Under the pieces are notes generated by a model. It was not told the origin of the DNA. It saw only the letters and a program-made list of their open reading frames with translations, and did no database searches. A program made the position numbers and the translations under genes. From IMG/VR virus record IMGVR_UViG_3300027733_000097, positions 1 to 40,146 of that record: DNA of 40,146 nucleotides, one strand, 5' to 3'. Position 1 is the stretch's first letter; each line of letters opens with the position of its first letter. This stretch comes from a virus. Of this stretch, positions 1 through 8,166 are shown in pieces.

Positions 1-25
1 AATTGCCTGGAAATAGGCAATTTTT
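1..25 (+). terminator. hairpin followed by T-run, terminator-like
   Basis: An 8-bp perfect inverted repeat (AATTGCCT at 1-8, AGGCAATT at 15-22) encloses a 6-nt loop and runs into five T residues at 21-25, as in an intrinsic terminator read on the plus strand. No plus-strand gene lies upstream inside the window. If the genome is circular or permuted it could end transcription arriving from the other end, or it could be a leader structure. Confidence 0.4.
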
Positions 26-171
26 GCCGGTCTACGGTATACATTAGGCAAAGCCTGCCGATTTAAAGGAATCTTTTTGCCTGGAACGCTCTGCGGGGTG
101 CGGGCGTCGCTCGGAGGAGTTCTATGAGCAATTGTTGACAACGCTTTTGAGAATTGTTTTGATTAACGATT
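26..171 (+). promoter_or_regulatory. leader of the late operon with possible promoter
   Basis: This non-coding stretch holds TTGACA at 135-140 and, 17 nt later, TTTGAT at 158-163, a plausible -35/-10 pair. Transcription from it would start almost at the terS ATG, giving a leaderless or near-leaderless mRNA. A GGAGGA motif at 113-118 precedes a four-codon reading frame (124-138, MSNC). TTGCCT or its complement recurs at 46-51 and 77-82. The promoter is inferred from consensus only. Confidence 0.3.
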
Positions 172-690
172 ATGTCGCAAGATTCTGATTCTCCTATTTT
201 GGTTCCTTTATCAACTATTCTGGATTTGTTTGATATTGGATCTAGCAGAGTTACGCAGCTAGCAGAGAAGGGAGTAATTGTTCGAGAATATCACGGAAGA
301 TACGATTTATTAAAATCCGTAAAAGGCTACGTTGCTTATTTAAAAGCAAGACCGGATAATCAATACGATGACGATACAGAGCCGGAAGACGGTGGGCATT
401 CGGCAAACGAAGCGAGGCGGCTTAACGTCATCAAGAAAAACGAACTTCTTGATCTGCAGATTTCCGAAAAAAAAGGAAACTTGATTAACCGCGCAAATGT
501 ACACGAGCAAGGAATCCGTGCAGGAGCAATTCTCAGTGCGGAGTGCAACGCCATGCTTAACGACATGCCTGGGCAACTTGCTGGGTCCGATGAGGTCGGA
601 GTCAGAGAAAAGCTAGGTGCCAGACTTGATTCGCTTCAGATGCAGTTTAAGGAAGCCTGCAGTAAAGCAGCGGATCCACTGTTTGCATAA
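172..690 (+). CDS. terS: terminase small subunit, Nu1-like
   Basis: This 172-residue protein starts the packaging module. Residues about 8-55 look like a winged helix-turn-helix (LSTILDLFDIGSSRVTQLAE), the DNA-recognition domain of phage small terminases. A charged helical part follows (residues about 75-110, RRLNVIKKNELLDLQISEK), then a helical C-terminus, as in lambda gpNu1 relatives. These proteins bind the packaging site and pass the DNA to the large subunit. The large terminase gene lies directly downstream, which supports the call. The ATG at 172 is the first start in frame; an earlier ATG at 124 runs into a stop after four codons. No Shine-Dalgarno sequence is visible. Confidence 0.75.
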   Translation: MSQDSDSPILVPLSTILDLFDIGSSRVTQLAEKGVIVREYHGRYDLLKSVKGYVAYLKARPDNQYDDDTEPEDGGHSANEARRLNVIKKNELLDLQISEKKGNLINRANVHEQGIRAGAILSAECNAMLNDMPGQLAGSDEVGVREKLGARLDSLQMQFKEACSKAADPLFA

Positions 691-927
691 CCAGTCCTAC
701 TGCAAACGCCACTGCAAACGGTTAAACCCTTGATTTTGACCCTCTTGTAATAATAATAATATGAATGCATATAAATATATATATATAGAGAGGGGTCTAT
801 AGAAGGGTATAGAGAGGGGGGGTTATAGGGGTCTATCTACAAAAAATCTGCAAACAGTCATTTTTTCTTTCAATCCATTAATAGATAACAACTTACGGCG
901 TGCAACACGTCGCAAACGATTGCAAAC
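691..927. repeat. intergenic repeat region between terS and terL
   Basis: This 237-nt gap has no credible gene. The heptamer TGCAAAC occurs at 701, 713, 849 and 921, a variant CGCAAAC at 911, and an inverted copy at 681 just inside terS. The middle is an AT run (about 757-787) followed by purine-rich repeats: TATAGAGAGGGG at 784 and 808, and GGGGTCTAT at 792 and 828. The position next to the terminase genes suggests a protein-binding or packaging site, or a promoter region. That function is inferred. Confidence 0.6.
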
Positions 928-2682
928 ATGAAAAAAGATCTCTTCACCGGTATCAATGCCGGCATTCAGATGCGGTACAGTGGGACCATCCAGGACTGGC
1001 TGGTAAAAAACGTGCGGTTGCCTCACTCGGCTAGGTCCACTCAGTTTGATCCAACCTTGGCTCCGTGGTTGAACGACCCGTTGGCAGCTTTTGCTGATGA
1101 CAGGGTAAAACAGATTTGCCTGATCGCACCTACCGGCGGAGCAAAAACAACCTTTTTAGAACTTGTGGTTCCGTGGGTGGTGGCGCAACAGCCAGGCCCG
1201 ATGCTACTGGTCGGCCAGAACGACGATATGTCAAAAGAATGGGCGGAGTCTCGCTTGTTGCCAATTTTAGCAAGTTGCGAACCTGTTAAAAAATTATTTC
1301 CCGAAGACCGGCATCAAAAACGCAAAACAACAATTCTATTTCCGCACATGCCTCTTTTTATAAGCGGTGCTAATATGTCGTCACTGCAGGAAAAATCCAT
1401 GCGGTACTGCTACGGCGACGAGGTCTGGCAGTGGAAAAATGGAATGATCGGGGAAATGAAAAAACGTCACCATGACCGGTGGAACCGAAAAACGATCCTT
1501 GTCTCGCAGGGATACGACGAAGGGTGCGAGTTGCAGGAGGAATTTGAAAGCTGCGAGCAGTTTCATTACGGAACTGAGTGCGGCACCTGCGGACAGTGGC
1601 ACAAGATGCTATGGTCCTCGATCAAATACACGGACGCAAAGCTGGCAAACGGCGACTGGGACCTTGGGGAACTCACTAAGGGGATTTACCATGAATGCCC
1701 GCACTGCGGCTACAGAACTCCGAATACATCCACGGCAAGGCGGGAAATGCTAACTAGAGCCTCCTACCGTTCCGAGAAAAATTCGCACGTCCCAGGGTAT
1801 ATTGCGTTTACTTGGACAGCATTGTCGGTCTGGTGGATCAACTGGGCTGATATGGTGCTGGAATGGGTAAAAGCCAACGATTTGAAAAAGACGGGCATCT
1901 TTGAAAGCCTAAAACAGTTTAAGCAGAAACGCCTTGCACAGATGTGGGTGGCCGAAAACTCTGCACCGGAAGTTGTTTTGTCCGCGGATGATTACTTCAA
2001 AGCAGATTACATTGACGGACAGCCGATTGTGGGCGAGCTGGAACGGTTTTTGACTATTGACCGGCAATCGCGACACTACTGGGTGGCAATTCGAGCCTGG
2101 TGCGCGGACGGATCAAGTAAACTCCTTTGGGAAGGCAAGGTGTTAACCGTGGAAACCATTCGGGACCTCCAGCTACGGATGAAGGTAAAAGACAAGCGAG
2201 TAGCAATGGATGGTCAGTACGAGACGCCGCAGTCCTACGAAGAGTGTAGCCGGTATGGATGGATTGCTTTTCATGGATCCGGCTCCAAAAATTTTATTCA
2301 CGAGCCTCGGAATCAGCGGCATCGTGCGGTCAGTAAACTGTTCAGCAAAATCAAAGAGGCTGCAGCTCCAAACGGAAAACGGGTCCAATTTGCTCACTGG
2401 GCAAATGAAGGAGTGAAGGACCAGCTTGTCAGGTTGAGGTCAATGGGTGCCCCTACTTGGTCGCATCCGCAAGACGTTTCAAGGGACTGGCTCTGGCAAA
2501 TCAACTCTGAGGTCAAAAAAGACATCATTAAACCGACCACCAAGCAAATTGTGCAAGAATACGTTAAATTCAGGACAGATAATCACCTGTGGGATTGCGA
2601 GGCAATGCAGGTAGTTTTTGCGTTGATGTTGAATTTAATTCACGACATTACATCGGAAGCTGGCAGGCCCGACGATGAGTAG
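928..2682 (+). CDS. terL: terminase large subunit, GpA family
   Basis: This 584-residue motor packages DNA into the prohead and cuts it. The N-terminal ATPase domain shows a Walker A loop (APTGGAKT, residues 67-74) and a Walker B-type segment (YCYGDEVW, about 160-167). A zinc-binding insert typical of the lambda gpA family (Phage_GPA) follows, with CGTC at 218-221 and CPHC at 257-260. The C-terminal nuclease domain has candidate metal ligands D378 (LTIDRQ), D428 (VAMDGQ) and the late LWDCEAMQ segment. Length is normal for the family. The ATG at 928 directly follows a TGCAAAC repeat and has no Shine-Dalgarno sequence. GpA-type enzymes usually belong to cos-packaging phages, which is suggestive but not shown here. 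Confidence 0.92.
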   Translation: MKKDLFTGINAGIQMRYSGTIQDWLVKNVRLPHSARSTQFDPTLAPWLNDPLAAFADDRVKQICLIAPTGGAKTTFLELVVPWVVAQQPGPMLLVGQNDDMSKEWAESRLLPILASCEPVKKLFPEDRHQKRKTTILFPHMPLFISGANMSSLQEKSMRYCYGDEVWQWKNGMIGEMKKRHHDRWNRKTILVSQGYDEGCELQEEFESCEQFHYGTECGTCGQWHKMLWSSIKYTDAKLANGDWDLGELTKGIYHECPHCGYRTPNTSTARREMLTRASYRSEKNSHVPGYIAFTWTALSVWWINWADMVLEWVKANDLKKTGIFESLKQFKQKRLAQMWVAENSAPEVVLSADDYFKADYIDGQPIVGELERFLTIDRQSRHYWVAIRAWCADGSSKLLWEGKVLTVETIRDLQLRMKVKDKRVAMDGQYETPQSYEECSRYGWIAFHGSGSKNFIHEPRNQRHRAVSKLFSKIKEAAAPNGKRVQFAHWANEGVKDQLVRLRSMGAPTWSHPQDVSRDWLWQINSEVKKDIIKPTTKQIVQEYVKFRTDNHLWDCEAMQVVFALMLNLIHDITSEAGRPDDE

Positions 2683-2760
2683 AGATAAATTTTGCAAATG
2701 CATTTTTGAAACTTGCAAAAGATTTTTACTGGTATAAATTTACAGTAGCAATCAAGCACT

Positions 2761-3024
2761 ATGACTATTGTCCCAACAATTTTAAACGCATTTATTCGTT
2801 TGGACATAGTGCAGCTTCGCGAGATTCAAAAAAACAATTTTAATCTCACAATTACGGGTCAAGGTGGGCTGATTAAAAGCACCGTAAACGGGAATACATT
2901 TGAATTTCACGCTCCTGACCTAATGTCGTCTCAGGAAATTGTAATCTACGCTGAACTTGCGTTAAGTTACAAAATGAAAGGCATTTGCAGGCCTATAACT
3001 CGCACAACGGCAAGATTTGTTTAA
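2761..3024 (+). CDS. gpW-like head-tail connector candidate
   Basis: An 87-residue protein sits between the large terminase and portal genes, where lambda encodes gpW. Its pattern also fits gpW: an N-terminal helix (LNAFIRLDIVQLREIQKNN), a central beta-rich part (LIKSTVNGNTFEFHA), a second helix (SSQEIVIYAELALSYK) and a short basic C-terminus ending RTTARFV. In lambda, gpW joins the portal after packaging. No database match could be run, so the call rests on position, size and predicted fold. A 78-nt gap upstream has two TTGCAAA motifs (2692, 2713) and a TATAAA at 2733. Confidence 0.45.
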   Translation: MTIVPTILNAFIRLDIVQLREIQKNNFNLTITGQGGLIKSTVNGNTFEFHAPDLMSSQEIVIYAELALSYKMKGICRPITRTTARFV

Positions 3025-3026
3025 TC

Positions 3027-4523
3027 ATGCTAAAAAAACTGATCAACATTTTTAAAAGTCCATCAGTCAAAGCTGATTACAATCGGCCTCAATCAAATCG
3101 GTTGATTGAAGGCGGTTGGTGGGCAAACAAGCCTTGGTGGCCAAATCACATCAAGCCAATTGAAAAAGAAGTCACTGTTCAGGAATGGCGCACAATTGTC
3201 TCTTCTTGCAATCGCCTGTATTGGAATTTTGGGCCTGTGGCAGGCGCAATTGATGACAAGGCGACGTATGCAATCGGCAAAGCGTGGTCACCAAAATTTG
3301 AGGGAGAGGACAAAGAGTGGGGAAAAATAGCCACAGAATGGCTTGAAAATCAATGGTATAACGTAGCTTACGTCAACGGAATTACGTTTCAAGACGGCTT
3401 GTATTTGGACTCTATTTGCATCGACCGAGATGGAGATGTTGGGACAATTTTGACTGAAACCGAGAACGGTTATCCGCAATTGCAACAGATTCCGTGGTTT
3501 GCAATTTCGTCAAGGACTGGGGAGCAGGTACTTACTGAAGGACCGTACAAAGGACTGAATCAGTACAACGGCGTCATTTACAACGAGTTTAAGCGTCCAG
3601 TGGCCTACATTTTGTTGGGTGATGTGCCTGAAAATGACCGCTACATTTCGGCTCGATCAATGGAGTTGGTACTTGATCCTAGAACGCCTGGGCAAATGCG
3701 AGGATTTCCGGCGTTTACTTCTGCGGTGCTGGATCTTCGAGACTTAATGACGACTCAGGGCTACATCAAGCAAGCAGCAATGCTGGCAAGTTCAATTGGG
3801 CTGATTGAGACTAATGAGCTTGGAATGGTTGACCCTGGAGATCCTGCTATTGCTCTTAACGACGGTCCGGCTTACGGAACCGGCGGCGGGCTGTACACAG
3901 AAGAAATTGTCGGCGGAACAGTTCGGTACTTCAGGGCTAATTCCGGTGCAAAAATTGAGCAGTTGGCTTCCAACGTCCCATCGGACCAGACTAACTCGCT
4001 AATGGAGCGTTTGGTGCGCAATGCAATGCTTTCTGCTGGAATGCCGCCAGAGTTTTATTGGAAACCAGAGGGCACCGGCGCAAACGTCCGAGTAATCGTT
4101 CAAAAGGTAAACAAGACCATTGCTGACCGGCAGAGCTTGCTGCACCGGTCAGCTAAACGGCGCGTCAGTTTTGCTGTCGCAAAAGCCATTAAGCTGGGAT
4201 TGATTCCCAAGTACACCGGCAAGGATCTTGGCGGAATGTTGAAGTGGAATTTTTCGATGCCAGAAAAACTGACGCCGGATGCCGGTCACGCTTCAAACGA
4301 CGCACGGGAAGCGTACAAGCTCGGCTTAAAGACCATGACGGAAATCCTCGGAGAAAGCGGCAGGACGCTTGAAAAGCACCTTGATGAACGCGAGGCAGAG
4401 GAACTAGCAATTCGCGAACGAATGCAGCGCAGCGGGCTTCCAGAGTCGGCATTCAGAGTTTTGCTAAACACTGGAAACCCACCGGACCCAACCCAGCAAC
4501 CAATTGACGAAAATGCGATTTAG
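3027..4523 (+). CDS. portal protein, lambda family
   Basis: A 498-residue portal of the lambda gpB type, which forms the ring at one capsid vertex for DNA entry and tail attachment. The N-terminus is basic (MLKKLINIFKSPSVK), then comes an aromatic-rich part (EGGWWANKPWWPNHI). The core has RTIVSSCNRLYWNFGPVAGAI, and the stem and crown part includes SAGMPPEFYWKPEGTGANVR. The C-terminal acidic helix (EAEELAIRERMQRS) is usual. I chose the ATG at 3027. A longer frame reaches back to 2985, but those 14 residues lie inside the previous gene. The protease gene overlaps the 3' end by 11 nt. Confidence 0.9.
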   Translation: MLKKLINIFKSPSVKADYNRPQSNRLIEGGWWANKPWWPNHIKPIEKEVTVQEWRTIVSSCNRLYWNFGPVAGAIDDKATYAIGKAWSPKFEGEDKEWGKIATEWLENQWYNVAYVNGITFQDGLYLDSICIDRDGDVGTILTETENGYPQLQQIPWFAISSRTGEQVLTEGPYKGLNQYNGVIYNEFKRPVAYILLGDVPENDRYISARSMELVLDPRTPGQMRGFPAFTSAVLDLRDLMTTQGYIKQAAMLASSIGLIETNELGMVDPGDPAIALNDGPAYGTGGGLYTEEIVGGTVRYFRANSGAKIEQLASNVPSDQTNSLMERLVRNAMLSAGMPPEFYWKPEGTGANVRVIVQKVNKTIADRQSLLHRSAKRRVSFAVAKAIKLGLIPKYTGKDLGGMLKWNFSMPEKLTPDAGHASNDAREAYKLGLKTMTEILGESGRTLEKHLDEREAEELAIRERMQRSGLPESAFRVLLNTGNPPDPTQQPIDENAI

Positions 4524-5316
4524 CAACATTATCGAGCAGGTTTATCACAGGCCTTGGTTTATTACGGCTGAAGGCTATTCTTCAATTCGCAAAGTTGTTG
4601 AGGCAAAGCTGCGGTCGGAGCAGATGGACCTTTCTGATTTCACTAATCCTCGCAAGGAAATGGAAATTGACGGCAACGGGATTGCCCACATTGACATTTG
4701 CGGAGTCCTCGGAAAGGGCATGAGTAAAATTGAAAAAAGCTGTGGTAATACAGGCTACGAAGACATTGAGGACGACATTGAAAAAGCCATGGGCGAAGGA
4801 TGCCAAGGCATTTTCTTTGAAATAAATTCGCCTGGCGGCGGCGTTACCGGAAATTCTGAAATTGTTGAAATCATTCAGAAGCTGCAAATTCCGACAATGG
4901 CTTACGCCGAGGAAATGGCGTGCAGCGCAGCGTACAATATCGCTGCATCGTGCGACAAAATAATGGCCTCACAAAGCTCCACGATTGGATCTATCGGCAC
5001 TATTATTCCGTGGGTGGATAGCACTCGCCAATGGGAAGAAGAAGGGATTTCTTGGCAACCAATCACAAACCAATCTGGCGATCTTAAAGGAGCCATGATG
5101 GGGCCTGGGTTGACTGAATCACAGAAAGCCAGCTTGCAGGAATATTGCGAAGACGCTTTTCAAGAATTTAAGGCAAATGTCCTGAGAAATCGCAAAGTTG
5201 CGGACCAATGGATGAGAGGCCAAGCATTTTTTGCAAATAGAGCCTTGAAATATAATTTAATTGATGGTATCAGTACTTCCGACGAAGCGTATTCGGTTTT
5301 AGCCGGAATGCTGTAA
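4513..5316 (+). CDS. S49-family prohead protease (SppA/gpC-like)
   Basis: This 267-residue peptidase probably matures the prohead. It has the ClpP/SppA crotonase-like fold: the oxyanion segment NSPGGGVTG (105-113), the nucleophile serine in MACSAAYNIAA (S138), and a candidate lysine of the S49 Ser-Lys dyad in SGDLKGAMMGPG (K192). SSTIGSIGTI (155-164) is also typical. The start at ATG 4513 overlaps the portal stop; a TTG six codons... three codons earlier at 4504 is possible but less likely. The scaffold-like gene follows 21 nt later as a separate gene, unlike lambda where the scaffold is nested in gene C. Confidence 0.88.
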   Translation: MRFSNIIEQVYHRPWFITAEGYSSIRKVVEAKLRSEQMDLSDFTNPRKEMEIDGNGIAHIDICGVLGKGMSKIEKSCGNTGYEDIEDDIEKAMGEGCQGIFFEINSPGGGVTGNSEIVEIIQKLQIPTMAYAEEMACSAAYNIAASCDKIMASQSSTIGSIGTIIPWVDSTRQWEEEGISWQPITNQSGDLKGAMMGPGLTESQKASLQEYCEDAFQEFKANVLRNRKVADQWMRGQAFFANRALKYNLIDGISTSDEAYSVLAGML

Positions 5317-5337
5317 AGTAAAGTAAAGTTGACAATT

Positions 5338-5739
5338 ATGGAACTTCCTCAAACTTTAAATCAAGCAATTGAAATGCTTGAAAAATCAAATGCTGAAAAC
5401 GTGGTTTTAAAAACCGAAGTTGATGCATTCAATGCGCTTACCGCAGAGCATAATCTCTTAATTACTCAACGTGACGACCTTAACGCTAAGGCTCAGGAAT
5501 TGAGTGCGCAACTTGAGAATTTTACGATTGAAAACAAGGAGCTGAAAGAAAAAGCTCAATCTGTTGACGAAAAGTTGGCAGACGTTTTGGCCGGCCTTGC
5601 TGTCTCTCCAGCAAAGATTTCAGAGTCAAATCCCAACCAAAAATTGTCTGCTCGCGAACAGCTTGCGCAGATTTCAGATCCAGTAGCTCGCGGAAAGTTC
5701 CGAGTGGAACATTTTGACGATCTGCTTAAGAACAAGTAA
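5338..5739 (+). CDS. scaffolding-like coiled-coil protein
   Basis: A 133-residue protein dominated by heptad-like helix (residues about 1-85, for example AQELSAQLENFTIENKELKE), followed by a flexible link and a basic-acidic C-terminal helix (REQLAQISDPVARGKFRVEH). Position between the protease and the major capsid protein, together with the coiled coil, is characteristic of a head scaffold that guides capsid assembly and is later cleaved. The ATG at 5338 is preferred over TTG at 5329. The short gap upstream contains three TAAAG repeats and no clear ribosome-binding site. Confidence 0.65.
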   Translation: MELPQTLNQAIEMLEKSNAENVVLKTEVDAFNALTAEHNLLITQRDDLNAKAQELSAQLENFTIENKELKEKAQSVDEKLADVLAGLAVSPAKISESNPNQKLSAREQLAQISDPVARGKFRVEHFDDLLKNK

Positions 5740-5757
5740 TTTAACTACAACTAATCT

Positions 5758-6639
5758 ATGTCGAATACACTCGGTACTCTTAGCAGTTCGCTGATTCTTC
5801 AGGAAGCCTTGAGCCTGGTTTTCACCAAGCGTCCGATGCTCTCCATGATCAGCAAGGACCTTGCGCCTCAGAACGCAAAACTCAACCAGCAAATCATCAC
5901 TCGGGTTCACTCGATTCCTGCTGTCGGAAATTTTCCAAACGGCATTCAGAACAAAGTGGATACTGACGTTCCTGTAACGCTTGATCAGTTCAAGCATGTT
6001 GGGTACGAATTCACTGCAACTGAACTAAACTCTACTGACCGTAATTTGGTTCGTGAAGCTGCAGAGCCTCTTGCTGTTGCCATGGCAAATCAGCTTGTAG
6101 ATTCCGTTGCAGCTCTTTGGCAAAGTGCAACCAACTACGTTTTGGATGCAACGCCCGATTACGAAACGCTTGTAAAATTACGCAAGCATTTTATTGATAA
6201 TGGCGTGCAGGGAGATCGTTGGTTAGCAGTTAATGCAGCCACTTACGCGAGCCTCCTTCAGGATCCGCTTTGCAATCGCTACTACAAATCCGGCGGCAAT
6301 GACCCTATCGCTGAAGGTGAACTTGCTGGCGTTGCTGGTTTTTCTCGGATTTTTGAATACCCCGCAACTCCAACCGCTAATGACATGATCGGTTTTGCTG
6401 GCACCAAGGAATCCGTTATTCTTGCAAGCCGTATTCCTCGCGATCCTCGCGAAGTGCTTCCGAATGCACCCGCAAACGGCAATATTGAGGTCATCACGGA
6501 TCCCACTACAGGATTCTCTGTGCTTGCCGTCGAATCTATCGACGTAAACACTCTTTCTGCAAAGGTGTTTATGACTTGGATTTACGGTGTTGCAACTGGC
6601 CGCAATGTGGCTGGATGCCGTCTGGTAAGCAACGACTAA
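5758..6639 (+). CDS. major capsid protein, HK97 fold
   Basis: This 293-residue protein is in the right place for the major head protein. The sequence looks like the P22-gp5-like branch of HK97-fold coat proteins. It has an N-terminal helix (SSSLILQEALSLVF), a P-domain-like part with a long helix (REAAEPLAVAMANQLVDSVAALW), and an A-domain with RWLAVNAATYASLLQDP and EGELAGVAGFSRIFEY. The upstream context TAATTTAACTACAACTAATCT has no Shine-Dalgarno motif, which is striking for what should be the most abundant phage protein. No separate decoration protein is recognised nearby. Confidence 0.85.
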   Translation: MSNTLGTLSSSLILQEALSLVFTKRPMLSMISKDLAPQNAKLNQQIITRVHSIPAVGNFPNGIQNKVDTDVPVTLDQFKHVGYEFTATELNSTDRNLVREAAEPLAVAMANQLVDSVAALWQSATNYVLDATPDYETLVKLRKHFIDNGVQGDRWLAVNAATYASLLQDPLCNRYYKSGGNDPIAEGELAGVAGFSRIFEYPATPTANDMIGFAGTKESVILASRIPRDPREVLPNAPANGNIEVITDPTTGFSVLAVESIDVNTLSAKVFMTWIYGVATGRNVAGCRLVSND

Positions 6640-6640
6640 C

Positions 6641-6850
6641 ATGTCCAGGCTTCACTTAACAGTGGCCCACACGGAGGCGGGCGGAATCGAGGTCCTTTAT
6701 TGTGGCCCAGACCGCCTAGCCGCCAAAACAGCTCTTGAAGAGGGCAATGGCTCGCCAATCACCGAGTTGTTTTCTTTCATTGAAAGAACTGCAGTTCGGA
6801 AGCATGAGGCAGCTAAAGAGGCTTTAAAGAAAAAGAAACAAAATGGCTGA
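6641..6850 (+). CDS. hypothetical protein after capsid gene
   Basis: A 69-residue protein starting one base after the capsid stop and overlapping the next gene by 8 nt, so it is probably translated with its neighbours. The N-terminal half is mixed (HLTVAHTEAGGIEVLYCGPD). The C-terminal half is a lysine-rich helix ending KEALKKKKQNG. No family recognised. In head operons such small genes often encode connector or completion proteins, but nothing in the sequence proves that here. Confidence 0.6.
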   Translation: MSRLHLTVAHTEAGGIEVLYCGPDRLAAKTALEEGNGSPITELFSFIERTAVRKHEAAKEALKKKKQNG

Positions 6851-7145
6851 TTTTTTTCAAGTAACCGCTGCTGCACTGGCTCAATCGGTAGGCATAATGG
6901 GACGCCCATTTTTTATTGATGGAGTTGAATACAGTGGAGTCATCGATGAATTGAAAGAAACAGAAAAAATTACAATCGGTGGATTTGAGACAACTTTGTC
7001 TGCGTCTATTGTTGTAAATAAATCTAATTTTGTGCCGCCTGTTGTTGGTACAAAAGTCACAGTTAATGACAGGCTAAGGCGCGTTATTGCTGTGAATGAA
7101 GACGCCATTTCGTACACCTTGCATCTTGAAAATATTAACAGGTGA
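6843..7145 (+). CDS. head-tail joining protein candidate
   Basis: A 100-residue protein with an N-terminal helix (VTAAALAQSVGIMG) and then predominantly beta strands (RPFFIDGVEYSGVI, TKVTVNDRLRRVIAVN, AISYTLHLENI). This outline matches small beta-barrel head-closure or stopper proteins (gpFII or the ATP-binding-sugar-like joining family). The 'KVTVNDRLRRVIAVNEDAIS' part resembles the 'define measurement, re-express' strand pattern of that group. Position between capsid and tail genes supports it. The family assignment is an inference from size, order and strand pattern. Confidence 0.5.
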   Translation: MADFFQVTAAALAQSVGIMGRPFFIDGVEYSGVIDELKETEKITIGGFETTLSASIVVNKSNFVPPVVGTKVTVNDRLRRVIAVNEDAISYTLHLENINR

Positions 7146-7522
7146 TTGATTTATCGTTATTGCAAATAATCCGAGATAGAATCGATCAAGAATTTGATGG
7201 CTTCTATATTGGATTACAGCATGATTCTGAAAAAATCACATTGCCTGCAATATTTCTTGATGTTACATCTGAAGCGGTAGTAGGTGGGCCATTGTACAAG
7301 GGAAATTTGCTTGTCCATGTTTTAACCCAGGCGGACGATCAAACTCTTCAAGAGCATTCAGAAATTGTTTTAGGAATTAACAATTTTATCAAAAACTTAA
7401 CCATACTATCTGGAGATATCCAGATATTTGGAATAGTTCCAATTCAAACAAACACATCTAGAGGAGAACGACATTTTCAAACTTCATTGACTTTTGTCAT
7501 TGGGTTTGGATCTGAATGTTAA
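7142..7522 (+). CDS. tail terminator / tail completion candidate
   Basis: A 126-residue protein starting with GTG that overlaps the previous stop (GTGA), a sign of translational coupling. It has an N-terminal helix (LSLLQIIRDRIDQEFD), a beta segment (ITLPAIFLDVTSEAV), a strand 'YKGNLLVHVLTQADD', a helix (EHSEIVLGINNFIKN) and a C-terminal beta pair (RHFQTSLTFVIGFG). That helix-strand order is typical of gpU-like tail terminators, which cap the tail tube and join it to the head. Call based on gene order and fold pattern. Confidence 0.5.
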   Translation: MIDLSLLQIIRDRIDQEFDGFYIGLQHDSEKITLPAIFLDVTSEAVVGGPLYKGNLLVHVLTQADDQTLQEHSEIVLGINNFIKNLTILSGDIQIFGIVPIQTNTSRGERHFQTSLTFVIGFGSEC

Positions 7523-7526
7523 AAAT

Positions 7527-7838
7527 ATGGGAGCTGTACCATTTGGTGTTAACAATTATTTTAGCGGGACTGCGCCAAGTGCTGGCTGCGTCCAGGAATC
7601 TTCACTTGAATTAGCCTGTGAAGTGGCAACTATCAAAGGCCCTAATGGGCAAACAAGGCAAGCGCAGGCAAAACCGCTTGTTACCGGAACGGTGACAATC
7701 AAAAGCAAGGGTTCTGCTGTTTTGGCTTACATTGGTTCAAATCAAGACATGTCTGCAATGACCATAACAAGCACAAAATACACAGAGTCAAACAATGATT
7801 TCCCGACATCAGAAGTAACTTCAACTTTCTATAATTAA
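7527..7838 (+). CDS. tail tube candidate, copy A
   Basis: A 103-residue beta-rich protein. The start at ATG 7527 is preferred over a TTG at 7494 inside the previous gene. The second half reads VTGTVTIKSKGSAVL and then MTITSTKYTESNNDFPTSEV. The same ending, ITSxKYxESNxDFxT, occurs in the next gene, so the two are paralogues. In this place (after the terminator, before the tail chaperones) one expects the major tail tube protein. Tube subunits are small beta-barrels, but these two are shorter than most known ones. Which, if either, forms the tube is not clear. Confidence 0.5.
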   Translation: MGAVPFGVNNYFSGTAPSAGCVQESSLELACEVATIKGPNGQTRQAQAKPLVTGTVTIKSKGSAVLAYIGSNQDMSAMTITSTKYTESNNDFPTSEVTSTFYN

Positions 7839-7839
7839 T

Positions 7840-8148
7840 ATGCCATTTGGAATTCAAACTCTAAGCGGAACTTATATTGAATCCGTTGATGTAGAAAGAA
7901 AAGCGGAAACAAAAGTACTTCTTGATTCCGGCGGAAATTATGCTGGTGGTCACGTTGTCGATGACTCTTACACGTTTACTGTAAAGGGAAAAGGCAACGC
8001 ACCTGTAGGAATTGCTGAGGCCGGCGGTGATCCAAATCCGGTTACCGGAACTGTAATTATTACAAGCGTAAAATATATTGAAAGCAACGAAGATTTTCAG
8101 ACGTTTGAATATTCTGGAGTAGCATATCCATACGCAAGCGGCTGTTAA
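7840..8148 (+). CDS. tail tube candidate, copy B (paralogue of 7527-7838)
   Basis: A 102-residue beta-rich protein starting two bases after the stop of its paralogue. It has VERKAETKVLLDSGGNY, then DSYTFTVKGKGNAP, then VTGTVIITSVKYIESNEDF. The N-terminal part, with 'IESVDVERKAETKVLLD' and a tube-like 'YTFTVKGKG' strand, looks more like the core of a tube or spike barrel. The C-terminal 25 residues match copy A most closely. The pair probably arose by tandem duplication and divergence. Function inferred from position. Confidence 0.5.
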   Translation: MPFGIQTLSGTYIESVDVERKAETKVLLDSGGNYAGGHVVDDSYTFTVKGKGNAPVGIAEAGGDPNPVTGTVIITSVKYIESNEDFQTFEYSGVAYPYASGC

Positions 8149-8166
8149 ACGCAGCAATTTTAGATT

